Shown here piece after piece: positions 1 to 7,448 of a DNA stretch of 13,438 nt. Position numbers and translations under genes: made by a program. Position 1 is the first letter of the stretch. Each line of letters starts with the position of its first letter. The notes beneath the pieces were generated by a model. It worked only from the letters and a program-made list of their open reading frames with translations. It was not told where the DNA came from and searched no databases. The stretch is from positions 1-13,438 of the forward strand of contig CALGOI010000175.1 in NCBI GenBank assembly GCA_937959065.1, given 5' to 3'. The stretch comes from an uncultured Ignavibacteriota bacterium (lineage in GTDB: Bacteria; Bacteroidota; Ignavibacteria; Tepidaquicellales; Tepidaquicellaceae).

Positions 1-1
1 T

Positions 2-2785
2 ATAGATTTTGGATTCATTATCAGAAATATTTTCAAGAATTCAGCAATTTCAACTAGCTATGTAGTATTTCCGCAGATATTCAAGTATTCTGGTAAAGAA
101 AGAGTATATGCTAATGGGTATGCAGCATTAAAAGAGCTGGAGTATTATAATCTTAAGAATATCTATGATGTTTCCTGGAAGAAGAATTTCCCGCATACAT
201 TCCAGCCTGGGGTATATGATGACGTCTATCTGATAGACGGAGAAAACACAAAGAACCTCTCCCTCTCTGATATAAGCAACAGGGATATTTATAAAATGCT
301 CGCCGATACGATATTCCAGGACTTTTCGAATTCCGATTTCGCGAACTACAAACGCGGGGTAAGAGTAAACCTCGTCCAATACAAACAACGTTTATGGCCG
401 GATGATAATACTGTTACGGAAAATACTTACTCCAGAAAATACTCTACACTCGGACAGGCAACTATTTCAATCCCCGTGGACAGGATAATCCTGTCATGTT
501 CGTACAAGCTATGTGAGGATATTATTAATTATTACCTCACATTTGCAGACGGTACTCAGAGTGATACGGATAATTACCTGATGGAAGATTTTCTTCCCTC
601 ACTTGGAATTCTTGAATCCAACACAAAGCACCAATTACTTGAAAGCTTATACAGTATTGGAGAGAAATCATCTATTCCTGCTAAAATAAAGGGATTCTTA
701 AACGCTCTCCAAAATGAACTAATTGGCGGTAAGAGAGGACAAAATTGGTCAGCATTTATTCTTGCTGAAATCAAAAAATTCGACACAAACTTCAAAGATG
801 ACAATGATGTGCTTCGCCAGGGAATGTACTATTCACAGATTCACTCAAATAGAACCAATATTCTTAACAATGTTGTAGGAGATAGGGAAAGAAACCTCGT
901 AGGAGGGCTGGAAAAGCAAATAAACACCCTTGTAAATGATTCCACAAGAGGTGTATTTTATGCTATTAATGTATTAAGAAGGCTGCAATTCATACTTTCT
1001 AATGAGAATTTCAACTATATCCCGAAATTCGAAAAGGATATACAGGACCTGCAGATTCACATATCGAGACTCGATTCAGAAGTAAAACGCAGATTCCAGG
1101 ACCTTAGGGAAGACGAAGCAATGTCCAAAGTTAATGTACTTAAAAAATCTGCTATGTCAGGTTCACTGGATAAGCTGATTAAGACTCTCGATGAATACTA
1201 TAATGCCCTTGTTAAAATTAGAGCACGATACTATGCAAAGGAAATTGCACAGAGAATTCTGAATATAGTTGAGAAAGGGGTCAAAACCGATACGGGTAAA
1301 ATTCAATTCACGGGATTAATTGCTGACCTGGAAAAACTCACCGGAAATCTCGGAGTCTTAAAAGAGAACTTCGAGAAAAAGTATAAATACTTCGCTCAAA
1401 AACAAAACACCAGCTTCAATCTCCAGATATACGAGCCGGAAGACATTAAGAACGAATATTATATAAGGTATATCGGAACAGGGCAAAATGCAAACGATAA
1501 CATCAAATCTATTGCATTTAAACTGCTCAAAGAATTAAATGCGTCGGACGTAACTGATATTGTAAACATAATCAAAGACAGCGATGCAAAGATCGTCGAA
1601 GAAAAGATGGTGGCATTCGCTAAGAAATTCTTTGAAAAGATAAAAGAAGATTATAACATTACCGAGATCCTCTTTGATAAGGATCCAATCCGCAGTGAAT
1701 CGAAAGTTCGTGGTATGTTCCTGCAGGCATTTCCATGGCTCAGAATAAAAGAAATACCCGGAAGCTTCAAATTAGAGGATTCAGCAAAGAAATATTATAT
1801 CGGAATTAAAACCAATACTCCCGCATTCAATAAATTCCAGAGTTTGATCCGCTCAGTGGCTGGTTCATCCGTTGAGTTCAAGGATTCTGCTGATAATTCA
1901 TCGATTACTTTCTACACGGAATGGGCCGGCTTCCCTCTCTTCTACTCGTATACTATATCAGAAGAGATGAAGCAGTACTATAAGCAGCTGACACAAAATC
2001 AAAATATCGATCTGCATACTGACAGGAATCATTATATTTATAACGATATAATTCCGCTCACTTCCGATGAAAGGAAACGCCTCGATGAATCATACAGGGC
2101 TTACCTTATGGGACTGATCTTCGGAATATTTGATATAACCACCGAAATTGATAAAGAAACCGGTAATCCTAAGTCGATATACAAATACACTTTACAGGAA
2201 GGTATTACCGTAAGGCGTGTAGAGCAGCTCGGGATAGAAACCAGACTCATAAACCGTTTATTTGAAGAACAGGGACGTGAGGCTTTAAGATATAAGATAC
2301 TCAAGGATGCTGAGGAAGTAATGAATAAAATGGTATTGAAGAATAAGCTGGCTGAGATGCTCGTGATCTTTGAATATTACTACGAAAACATTTACAATCT
2401 GCAGGAAATAGAGATATCCGGCGATGCAAAGATAAAAGTCGAGACTTATGAATATACCATTGCTAAAAATCTGGCCCGGGAGATAGAAACAAGGGTTCAT
2501 CCCAATGAAAAGCAGGAATTCATTAACAGAGTTCTGGAATTAAAGAATAACCTTGATGATTTTACTTTCCTTTGCGGAGACGGTATGAAAAGGGTTCTAA
2601 AGGTAGATCAAATCCTGATGGATGCAGAAAGACAAATAGACGGAAATCTTCCACAGGAACATCGAACAAGCGGGAACGGAAATATGAACTTACAGCGTTT
2701 AAAAGAAATGAAGACTGCCCTGGATGAAGGGCTGATTTCGGAAGAAGAATACAATAACGCTAAGCAGCAATTTTTAAAAGCCTAA
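2..2785 (+). CDS. Tubulin-like (Tubulin_2-type) protein with C-terminal SHOCT-like domain, 5' end outside the window
   Basis: The frame is open from base 2, so the gene enters from the left edge; 927 residues are visible and the ATG at 296 is only an internal Met. Visible residues 1-80 resemble the part of bacterial tubulin-like proteins just after the glycine-rich GTP loop: a helix (IDFGFIIRNIF), a strand (STSYVVFPQIF), then NGYAALKELEYY at 38-49 and DDVYLIDGEN at 73-82. The GTP-binding loop itself would lie upstream and is not seen. A long, charged, largely helical middle follows, with a likely coiled coil at about residues 340-425. The last 31 residues (897-927) match the SHOCT pattern: a helix, DEGLISEEEY, then a second helix; SHOCT tails usually mediate oligomerisation or membrane association. 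No signal peptide or membrane segment is visible, so it is probably cytosolic. The family call is from remembered motifs. The FmdB-like gene starts 3 nt after the stop, in the same frame. Confidence 0.6.
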   Translation: MDFGFIIRNIFKNSAISTSYVVFPQIFKYSGKERVYANGYAALKELEYYNLKNIYDVSWKKNFPHTFQPGVYDDVYLIDGENTKNLSLSDISNRDIYKMLADTIFQDFSNSDFANYKRGVRVNLVQYKQRLWPDDNTVTENTYSRKYSTLGQATISIPVDRIILSCSYKLCEDIINYYLTFADGTQSDTDNYLMEDFLPSLGILESNTKHQLLESLYSIGEKSSIPAKIKGFLNALQNELIGGKRGQNWSAFILAEIKKFDTNFKDDNDVLRQGMYYSQIHSNRTNILNNVVGDRERNLVGGLEKQINTLVNDSTRGVFYAINVLRRLQFILSNENFNYIPKFEKDIQDLQIHISRLDSEVKRRFQDLREDEAMSKVNVLKKSAMSGSLDKLIKTLDEYYNALVKIRARYYAKEIAQRILNIVEKGVKTDTGKIQFTGLIADLEKLTGNLGVLKENFEKKYKYFAQKQNTSFNLQIYEPEDIKNEYYIRYIGTGQNANDNIKSIAFKLLKELNASDVTDIVNIIKDSDAKIVEEKMVAFAKKFFEKIKEDYNITEILFDKDPIRSESKVRGMFLQAFPWLRIKEIPGSFKLEDSAKKYYIGIKTNTPAFNKFQSLIRSVAGSSVEFKDSADNSSITFYTEWAGFPLFYSYTISEEMKQYYKQLTQNQNIDLHTDRNHYIYNDIIPLTSDERKRLDESYRAYLMGLIFGIFDITTEIDKETGNPKSIYKYTLQEGITVRRVEQLGIETRLINRLFEEQGREALRYKILKDAEEVMNKMVLKNKLAEMLVIFEYYYENIYNLQEIEISGDAKIKVETYEYTIAKNLAREIETRVHPNEKQEFINRVLELKNNLDDFTFLCGDGMKRVLKVDQILMDAERQIDGNLPQEHRTSGNGNMNLQRLKEMKTALDEGLISEEEYNNAKQQFLKA

Positions 2786-2788
2786 ATC

Positions 2789-3082
2789 ATGCCAACATAC
2801 GATTACAAATGTGAAAATTGCGGGCATCAATTCGAAACACTGCAATCCATTAAAGCTGACCCGTTAACAGAATGCCCCATATGCGGACACAATACTTTAA
2901 AAAGATTAATTGGCGGTGGAGCCGGGCTTATCTTTAAAGGTAGCGGGTTTTATTTGACTGATTACAAAAATACATCCGCAAAGGCATCTTCGTCTGAAAC
3001 AAAAGATAAAACGGACTCAAAAAAACCTTCCGAAACTCCTTCTAAGACAGAAACAGCTGCAAACACCAGTAAAAGCGAATAA
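2789..3082 (+). CDS. FmdB-family zinc-ribbon protein
   Basis: A 97-residue protein starting MPTYDYKCENCGHQFE, the standard opening of the FmdB/CxxC_CxxC_SSSS regulatory-protein family. Two CxxC pairs (C8/C11 and C29/C32) form a predicted zinc ribbon, followed by the usual glycine-rich stretch and GSGFYLTDYKN at about residues 52-62. The last 35 residues are a low-complexity Ser/Thr/Lys/Glu tail and are probably disordered. The family is named after a putative regulator of formamidase, but its general function is not established; small FmdB-like proteins are widespread and often sit beside unrelated genes. The ATG lies 3 nt after the stop of the tubulin-like gene with no clear Shine-Dalgarno site, which suggests translational coupling. 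The call to family is firm; the role here is unknown. Confidence 0.88.
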   Translation: MPTYDYKCENCGHQFETLQSIKADPLTECPICGHNTLKRLIGGGAGLIFKGSGFYLTDYKNTSAKASSSETKDKTDSKKPSETPSKTETAANTSKSE

Positions 3083-3166
3083 ATAATATATTATTAATTA
3101 TTTATATCGCAACATTTTTATTTTTTTATCGTAATTTAAATAAAGCATAATTTAAATATCGGAGTT
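3083..3166 (+). promoter_or_regulatory. AT-rich gap, possible promoter of the M16 gene pair
   Basis: This 84-nt gap is almost entirely A and T and is the only sizeable break in the plus-strand gene run. CATAAT at 3146-3151 resembles a -10 box, but no matching -35 box and no clear Bacteroidetes-type TTTG/TAnnTTTG pair is seen. GGAG at 3161-3164 lies only 2 nt before the ATG at 3167, too close for an ideal ribosome binding site. There is no terminator after the FmdB-like gene, so readthrough is also possible. Confidence 0.25.
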
Positions 3167-4546
3167 ATGGCAAAAAAATTATTACTGATTTTTAGTATTT
3201 TATTATTTACCAGCGCAATAGCCAGCGCTCAAAGCAACCTTCCTGATAATTTCTACTTTAAAAAACTTAGTAACGGATTAGATGTACTGATCGTACAGGA
3301 TCAAACTGTACCATTGGTAACAATTGAACTGGCTGTAAGAAATGGTGCATACACTGAATCAGCTGAGTTTGACGGCTTATCCCATCTGTATGAACACATG
3401 TTTTTTAAAGCAAATAAGGACATCCCTTCCCAGGAGGAGTTTATAAAGCGGGCTAATGAATTAGGGGCTCTATGGAACGGTACGACAAGCAATGAAAGAG
3501 TAAATTATTTTATCACGATCGGCAATCAGCATCTTAAAGATGGACTAAAGTTCATGAACTCGGCAATCCGGTACCCTTTATTCCTGCCTGAAGAAATGGT
3601 AGCCGAAAACCCGGTAGTGGACGGTGAATTCCAGCGGGCAGAATCCAACCCCGTATTCTTCTTATTTGAAGATATGAGCGGTTACTTATGGGGGGATTTA
3701 AAAAGCAGAAAAAGCGCTATTGGAAATCATGATATCATATTATCAGCAACACCTGAAAAAATGCGGATTGTAAAAGATAAATATTATTATCCTAATAATT
3801 CAATAATAGTATTGGGTGGAGATGTAGACCCCGAAAAAGCATTTGAAATGGTGGAAGAAATATTTGGTGAGTGGAAGCCGTCGGACTTCGACCCCTTTGT
3901 TAAATACCCAATCCCTGAATTCGAGCCCTTAAAAGAGTCAAAAAATTTTATAACTGTAAATGAAAATGCTAAAAATCCTGTGATATTAATTGAATGGCAT
4001 GGACCGGATACCAGGAATGATATTCCTGCAACTTATGCAGCTGATGTTTTCTCATTTATTGTTAATCAGACATCTTCTGAACTTCAGAAAGACTTAGTAG
4101 ACGGCGGGTTAGCTAACCAGGTCAGCGTGGGTTACTCTACTTTAAAATATGTTGGTGATATAAGCATGTTCATAGTTCCTAAACCGGATAAGATCAATGA
4201 GGTACTTGCTATGGTAGACGAACATATTAATAAATGGGACTCAGATAACTATTTCACGGATGAACAGATTCAAACCGCAAAAACCCAGCTGGAAATTCAG
4301 GATGCTTATTCAAGAGAAAACATCACAAATTATGTACACACTCTCACCTACTGGTGGGCTTCAGCTGACATTGATTACTATACCACTTACATTGATAATT
4401 TAAATAAAGTTACGCGTGCGGACATCAAACGATACGTAGATAAATATATCAAAGGAAAACCAAGAATAACCGGAATACTGCTTTCACCTGAAATGATGAA
4501 AACAGTATCACTACAAAATTTTGAATCGGCAAGCGGAAATCATTAA
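3167..4546 (+). CDS. M16-family zinc metallopeptidase, catalytic (zinc-binding) subunit, exported
   Basis: A 459-residue M16 (pitrilysin/mitochondrial-processing-peptidase-like) protein of the short M16B size. Residues 1-21 form a signal peptide (KK, a hydrophobic core, then ASA before Gln22), so it should act in the periplasm or be secreted. The inverted zinc motif HxxEH is HLYEH at 73-77, and the third ligand is E154 in VVDGEFQRAE, 77 residues after H77 as in pitrilysin; E147 matches the second conserved Glu seven residues earlier. The C-terminal half has the second M16 fold, but where active single-chain members carry a substrate-binding Arg and Tyr seven residues apart, this one has L310 and N317 (in DLVDGGLANQ). 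It therefore probably needs a partner, and the neighbouring gene, 15 nt downstream, supplies exactly those residues. The substrate is unknown. Confidence 0.9.
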   Translation: MAKKLLLIFSILLFTSAIASAQSNLPDNFYFKKLSNGLDVLIVQDQTVPLVTIELAVRNGAYTESAEFDGLSHLYEHMFFKANKDIPSQEEFIKRANELGALWNGTTSNERVNYFITIGNQHLKDGLKFMNSAIRYPLFLPEEMVAENPVVDGEFQRAESNPVFFLFEDMSGYLWGDLKSRKSAIGNHDIILSATPEKMRIVKDKYYYPNNSIIVLGGDVDPEKAFEMVEEIFGEWKPSDFDPFVKYPIPEFEPLKESKNFITVNENAKNPVILIEWHGPDTRNDIPATYAADVFSFIVNQTSSELQKDLVDGGLANQVSVGYSTLKYVGDISMFIVPKPDKINEVLAMVDEHINKWDSDNYFTDEQIQTAKTQLEIQDAYSRENITNYVHTLTYWWASADIDYYTTYIDNLNKVTRADIKRYVDKYIKGKPRITGILLSPEMMKTVSLQNFESASGNH

Positions 4547-4561
4547 TCCAATTTTATAAAA

Positions 4562-5890
4562 ATGAAAATTCTAAAAGTTTATATTCTTCCAATATTAGCA
4601 TTACTCTTTATACCCATTTCCGGAAATGCAAGTGATGGTGAGGAATTTGAGGTAGAAGGTGTAAAAGTTATTTTAAAACCATCTGTAAAGGAAGTTATAA
4701 GTGTAAGACTTTTTATTGATGGAGGAACAGCTAATTACACAAAAGACAAAGAAGGTATTGAGGCTTTAACTTTGAATCTCGCTACATCTGGCGGAACACA
4801 GTCAATGCCTAAGGTAGAATTCAATAACGAGCTTGAAAAGATCGGAACAACAATAAACAGCAGCACAAACTTTGATTACGGTGATGTAAGCTTAACATGC
4901 GTAAAAACATACTGGGACAAATCATGGAGTTTATTCGCAGATGCAATCATGAATCCTGCCTTTGATCAAAAAGAGTTTCAAATAACTCAGGATCAGTTTA
5001 TTGCAGGTGCACAACAGAGCGAATCCAACCCGGATGCTCATTTGCTTAATATGTCTATGGCACACGTATTTGAAGGTAAGAACTATTCAAAGATCCCAAA
5101 CGGTACTGTAAGCAGTTTACAGGCACTTACACCGCAGGATGTCAAGGACTACTACAACACAATAATGGTTAAGAATAGGATATTTCTTGTAGTTGTAGGA
5201 GATATTTCTAAAGAAGATATTACATCAAAAATAAGGAGTTCTCTTGCAAATCTGCCTGCAGGTGAGCCTGCTAAGATTGAAGACAGATTGTTATTTACTG
5301 AGGCTAGTGAAATGGTCGAAGATAGAGATATCGAGACTAATTATATTAGAGGAGTTTTCTCAGCCCCTAAGATGTCCGAAGAAGATGGAATTCCAATGCG
5401 TCTTGCTATGGCAATTCTCGGAGACAGATTTTTTGTCGAGTTAAGAACCAAAAGAAGTCTTTCCTATGCTCCAAGCGCATTCTACTCAACAGGCGCAATA
5501 AGGAATCCATATAATGTGATGTATATCTCAACTCAGAAACCTAAGGAATCTATGGAAGTAATGGTTGGAATACTGGAAGATGTTAAAAAGAACGGATTCA
5601 CTGAGGAAGAGCTTAAAAATAAAAAGGAAATGTTTGCTACTTTATATTATATGAACCTGATGACAAACAGCGCACAAACACAAAGTCTTGGGACATCGGA
5701 GATAATCTCAGATTTTACACTTACCGAGGACTTTAACAAGAAAATCAAAGAAGTAACCCTTGAAGAAATGAACCAGGTGTTCGATAAATATTCTAATATT
5801 ATCAAATGGACTTACCTGGGTGACGAGACAGCGGTTACGAAAGAGGATTTTAAACAAATAAAGAAAGAAGAGAATAAAGATATTCAATAA
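4562..5890 (+). CDS. M16-family partner subunit without the zinc site, exported
   Basis: A 442-residue M16 homologue with a signal peptide (residues 1-23, GNA before Ser24). The position of HxxEH is occupied by ALTLN (about residues 68-72, in GIEALTLNLATSGGT), so both His ligands and the catalytic Glu are missing and it cannot be an active zinc peptidase by itself. The C-terminal half keeps the Arg/Tyr pair of the family: R295 and Y302, seven apart, in LRTKRSLSYAPSA. M16B enzymes are known as heterodimers in which one chain binds zinc and the other contributes substrate contacts (mitochondrial processing peptidase; a bacterial pair in Sphingomonas sp. A1), and this gene with its upstream neighbour fits that arrangement. 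The ATG has no Shine-Dalgarno site; the gap is 15 nt, so the two are almost surely co-transcribed. A convergent intergenic region with a terminator follows. Confidence 0.88.
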   Translation: MKILKVYILPILALLFIPISGNASDGEEFEVEGVKVILKPSVKEVISVRLFIDGGTANYTKDKEGIEALTLNLATSGGTQSMPKVEFNNELEKIGTTINSSTNFDYGDVSLTCVKTYWDKSWSLFADAIMNPAFDQKEFQITQDQFIAGAQQSESNPDAHLLNMSMAHVFEGKNYSKIPNGTVSSLQALTPQDVKDYYNTIMVKNRIFLVVVGDISKEDITSKIRSSLANLPAGEPAKIEDRLLFTEASEMVEDRDIETNYIRGVFSAPKMSEEDGIPMRLAMAILGDRFFVELRTKRSLSYAPSAFYSTGAIRNPYNVMYISTQKPKESMEVMVGILEDVKKNGFTEEELKNKKEMFATLYYMNLMTNSAQTQSLGTSEIISDFTLTEDFNKKIKEVTLEEMNQVFDKYSNIIKWTYLGDETAVTKEDFKQIKKEENKDIQ

Positions 5891-5911
5891 TCACTTGCTA
5901 AGGGTGAGTAC

Positions 5912-5931
5912 CTGTCTTGTTTACAAGACAG
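5912..5931. repeat. Inverted repeat / hairpin between convergent genes
   Basis: CTGTCTTGT at 5912-5920 and ACAAGACAG at 5923-5931 are perfect 9-base complements around TT; in RNA an 8-bp stem with a 4-nt loop is more realistic. No T-run follows on either strand, so it is not a complete intrinsic terminator alone. It may stabilise a 3' end or help stop lptB transcripts arriving from the right. Confidence 0.6.
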
Positions 5932-5938
5932 CACGAGG

Positions 5939-5972
5939 CGTCTGTTCGTTTTTAACGGACGGCCGTTTTTTT
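5939..5972 (+). terminator. Rho-independent terminator of the plus-strand M16 genes
   Basis: Two alternative stems precede a run of seven T at 5966-5972: an outer stem (CGTCTGTT at 5939-5946 with AACGGACG at 5954-5961, one T-G pair) and an inner one (AACGG at 5954-5958 with CCGTT at 5963-5967) directly abutting the T-run. The T-run overlaps the last bases of the convergent lptB gene, whose stop codon is 5971-5973. No comparable T-run is seen for the minus strand. Confidence 0.75.
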
Positions 5973-6723
5973 ATTCTTTATTCTTATTCAATAAATATCT
6001 CTCTAAACTGAAACTCTCTCCAAGATACAGCTTTCTGACGAGTTCGTCATTAGCCAGTTCTTCAGCCGTTCCGGCTCTGAAAATCTTTCCATCGATTAGT
6101 ATATATGCCCTGTCCACTATCGATAAAGTCTCATGCACATTATGATCGGTTATCAGAATTCCGATCTTTCTTTCTTTCAATCCGGCTACAATGTGCATAA
6201 TGTCTTCCGAAGCAATAGGATCGATTCCGGCGAAAGGTTCATCCAGTAGAATAAAACTCGGCTCTGAAGCCAGCGCTCTTGCTATCTCAGTCCTTCTTCG
6301 TTCACCTCCCGATAATGAATACCCTAATGAATTCCTTATTTTCTCGATATTAAAATCCTTCATCAATTCCTCGCATCTTTCATCTATTTCATCTTTACTC
6401 ATTCTCATAAACTGTAGTACGGATTTTATATTCTGTTCGACAGTCATTTTTCTGAATATTGAGGGCTCCTGAGGAAGATAACCAATTCCATTTCGCGCTC
6501 TTTTGTACATGGGCATTTTTGTGATATCTTCACCGTCGAGCTCAATCTCACCGCTTTTCGGTTTAACAAGACCGCAAATCATATAAAAAGTAGTCGTCTT
6601 ACCGGCGCCGTTCGGACCAAGTAAGCCAACTATCTCTCCTGTTTCAAGACTTAATGAAACATCATTTACTACTGCGCGTTTCTTATACTCCTTTACAAGA
6701 TTATATGTTTTTAGCTTACTCAA
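5971..6723 (-). CDS. lptB: LPS export ABC transporter ATP-binding protein LptB
   Basis: This 250-residue ABC ATPase powers lipopolysaccharide extraction from the inner membrane with LptF/LptG, feeding the LptC-LptA-LptD bridge. Motifs are complete: Walker A GPNGAGKTT (36-44), Q-loop Q85 in YLPQEPSIF, signature LSGGE (137-141), Walker B ILLDEP (158-163) and switch H194 in TDHNV. YLPQEPSIFRKMTVEQN, the LSGGERRR signature and the C-terminal GESFSLERY-type ending are typical of LptB rather than of branched-chain amino-acid ATPases. The start is TTG at 6723, overlapping the pdxJ stop by four bases (TTGA); an in-frame stop lies at 6733-6735 and no ATG occurs before the Walker A region. It is the last gene of the minus-strand run. 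lptA and lptC are not nearby. Confidence 0.95.
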   Translation of the reverse strand: MSKLKTYNLVKEYKKRAVVNDVSLSLETGEIVGLLGPNGAGKTTTFYMICGLVKPKSGEIELDGEDITKMPMYKRARNGIGYLPQEPSIFRKMTVEQNIKSVLQFMRMSKDEIDERCEELMKDFNIEKIRNSLGYSLSGGERRRTEIARALASEPSFILLDEPFAGIDPIASEDIMHIVAGLKERKIGILITDHNVHETLSIVDRAYILIDGKIFRAGTAEELANDELVRKLYLGESFSLERYLLNKNKE

Positions 6724-7439
6724 TATGCAATCCTAAGTATATCTACCATGTCTTTTACTGCTTTATCCAGTCCGGTAAATACTGCTCTGGATATAATCGA
6801 ATGACCGATACTCACTTCACTTATCTCTTTAATACTCAAAATTGGTAAAATGTTTATGTAATTCAAACCATGTCCTGCGGTAGCAACTATTCCCATTTCA
6901 TTCGCCATCCTGGCAACCACAGCAATTTTGGTTAACTCATCTATCTGTTGTCGTTCTGTTCTTGCATTTGCAAATGTTCCCGTATGTATTTCAATAATAT
7001 CGGCTTTTAATTCAACAGCACTGTCTATATTCTCCGGTAATGGATCTATAAACAAACTTACTCTGATGTTGTCGTCATGGAGTTTCTCAATTCCCTTTCC
7101 AAGTTTATCAAAGTTGCCTTTAAGGTCCAGACCTCCTTCTGTAGTAAGTTCTTCTCTACTCTCCGGCACCAATGTCACCATCTCAGGTTTTATTTCTTTT
7201 GCAATTTTTATCATTTCGTTAGTCGCAGCCATTTCGAGGTCAAATTTTGTTTGAACAATCTCTTTTAGTAATTTCACATCTCTATCAGTGATATGTCTTC
7301 TGTCTTCTCTTAAGTGGCATACAATTCCTTCAGCACCTGCAATTTCACAAATTGGTGCCGCAGCAACAGGGTCAGGTTCCATCCCACCTCTGGCATTTCT
7401 TACAGTTGCAATATGATCAATATTAACCGATAGTTTCAT
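6720..7439 (-). CDS. pdxJ: Pyridoxine 5'-phosphate synthase PdxJ
   Basis: This 239-residue enzyme condenses 1-deoxy-D-xylulose 5-phosphate with 3-amino-2-oxopropyl phosphate to form pyridoxine 5'-phosphate, the last ring-forming step of the DXP-dependent vitamin B6 pathway in the cytoplasm. It aligns well by eye with E. coli PdxJ: NIDHIATVRNARG (6-18), HLREDRRHITDRDV (42-55), LEMA (68-71), TTEGGLD (99-105), EIHTG (150-154) and AGHGLNY (188-194). The E. coli catalytic residues H45, E72 and H193 correspond to H42, E69 and H190, all present. It starts with ATG, 9 nt after the stop of the CPBP-like gene, and overlaps lptB by 4 nt. Length and motifs are normal. Confidence 0.97.
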   Translation of the reverse strand: MKLSVNIDHIATVRNARGGMEPDPVAAAPICEIAGAEGIVCHLREDRRHITDRDVKLLKEIVQTKFDLEMAATNEMIKIAKEIKPEMVTLVPESREELTTEGGLDLKGNFDKLGKGIEKLHDDNIRVSLFIDPLPENIDSAVELKADIIEIHTGTFANARTERQQIDELTKIAVVARMANEMGIVATAGHGLNYINILPILSIKEISEVSIGHSIISRAVFTGLDKAVKDMVDILRIAY

Positions 7440-7448
7440 ACGTATTGT

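Noticed and set aside
296..2785. ATG at 296 as the start of the tubulin-like gene
   Set aside because: The frame is open back to base 2 and the upstream 98 codons encode the most recognisable family motifs, so the gene is cut by the window edge.
3082..3095. AATAATATATTATT perfect palindrome after the FmdB-like gene
   Set aside because: It is made only of A and T in a very AT-rich gap and is expected by chance; it is too weak to act as a terminator stem.
4562..5890. Second M16 gene as a decaying pseudogene
   Set aside because: The frame is full length with an intact signal peptide and retained Arg/Tyr pair; loss of the zinc site is selective, as in known M16 partner subunits.
6191..6472. Plus-strand open frame inside lptB
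   Set aside because: It lies wholly opposite a strongly conserved gene and its translation shows no family features.
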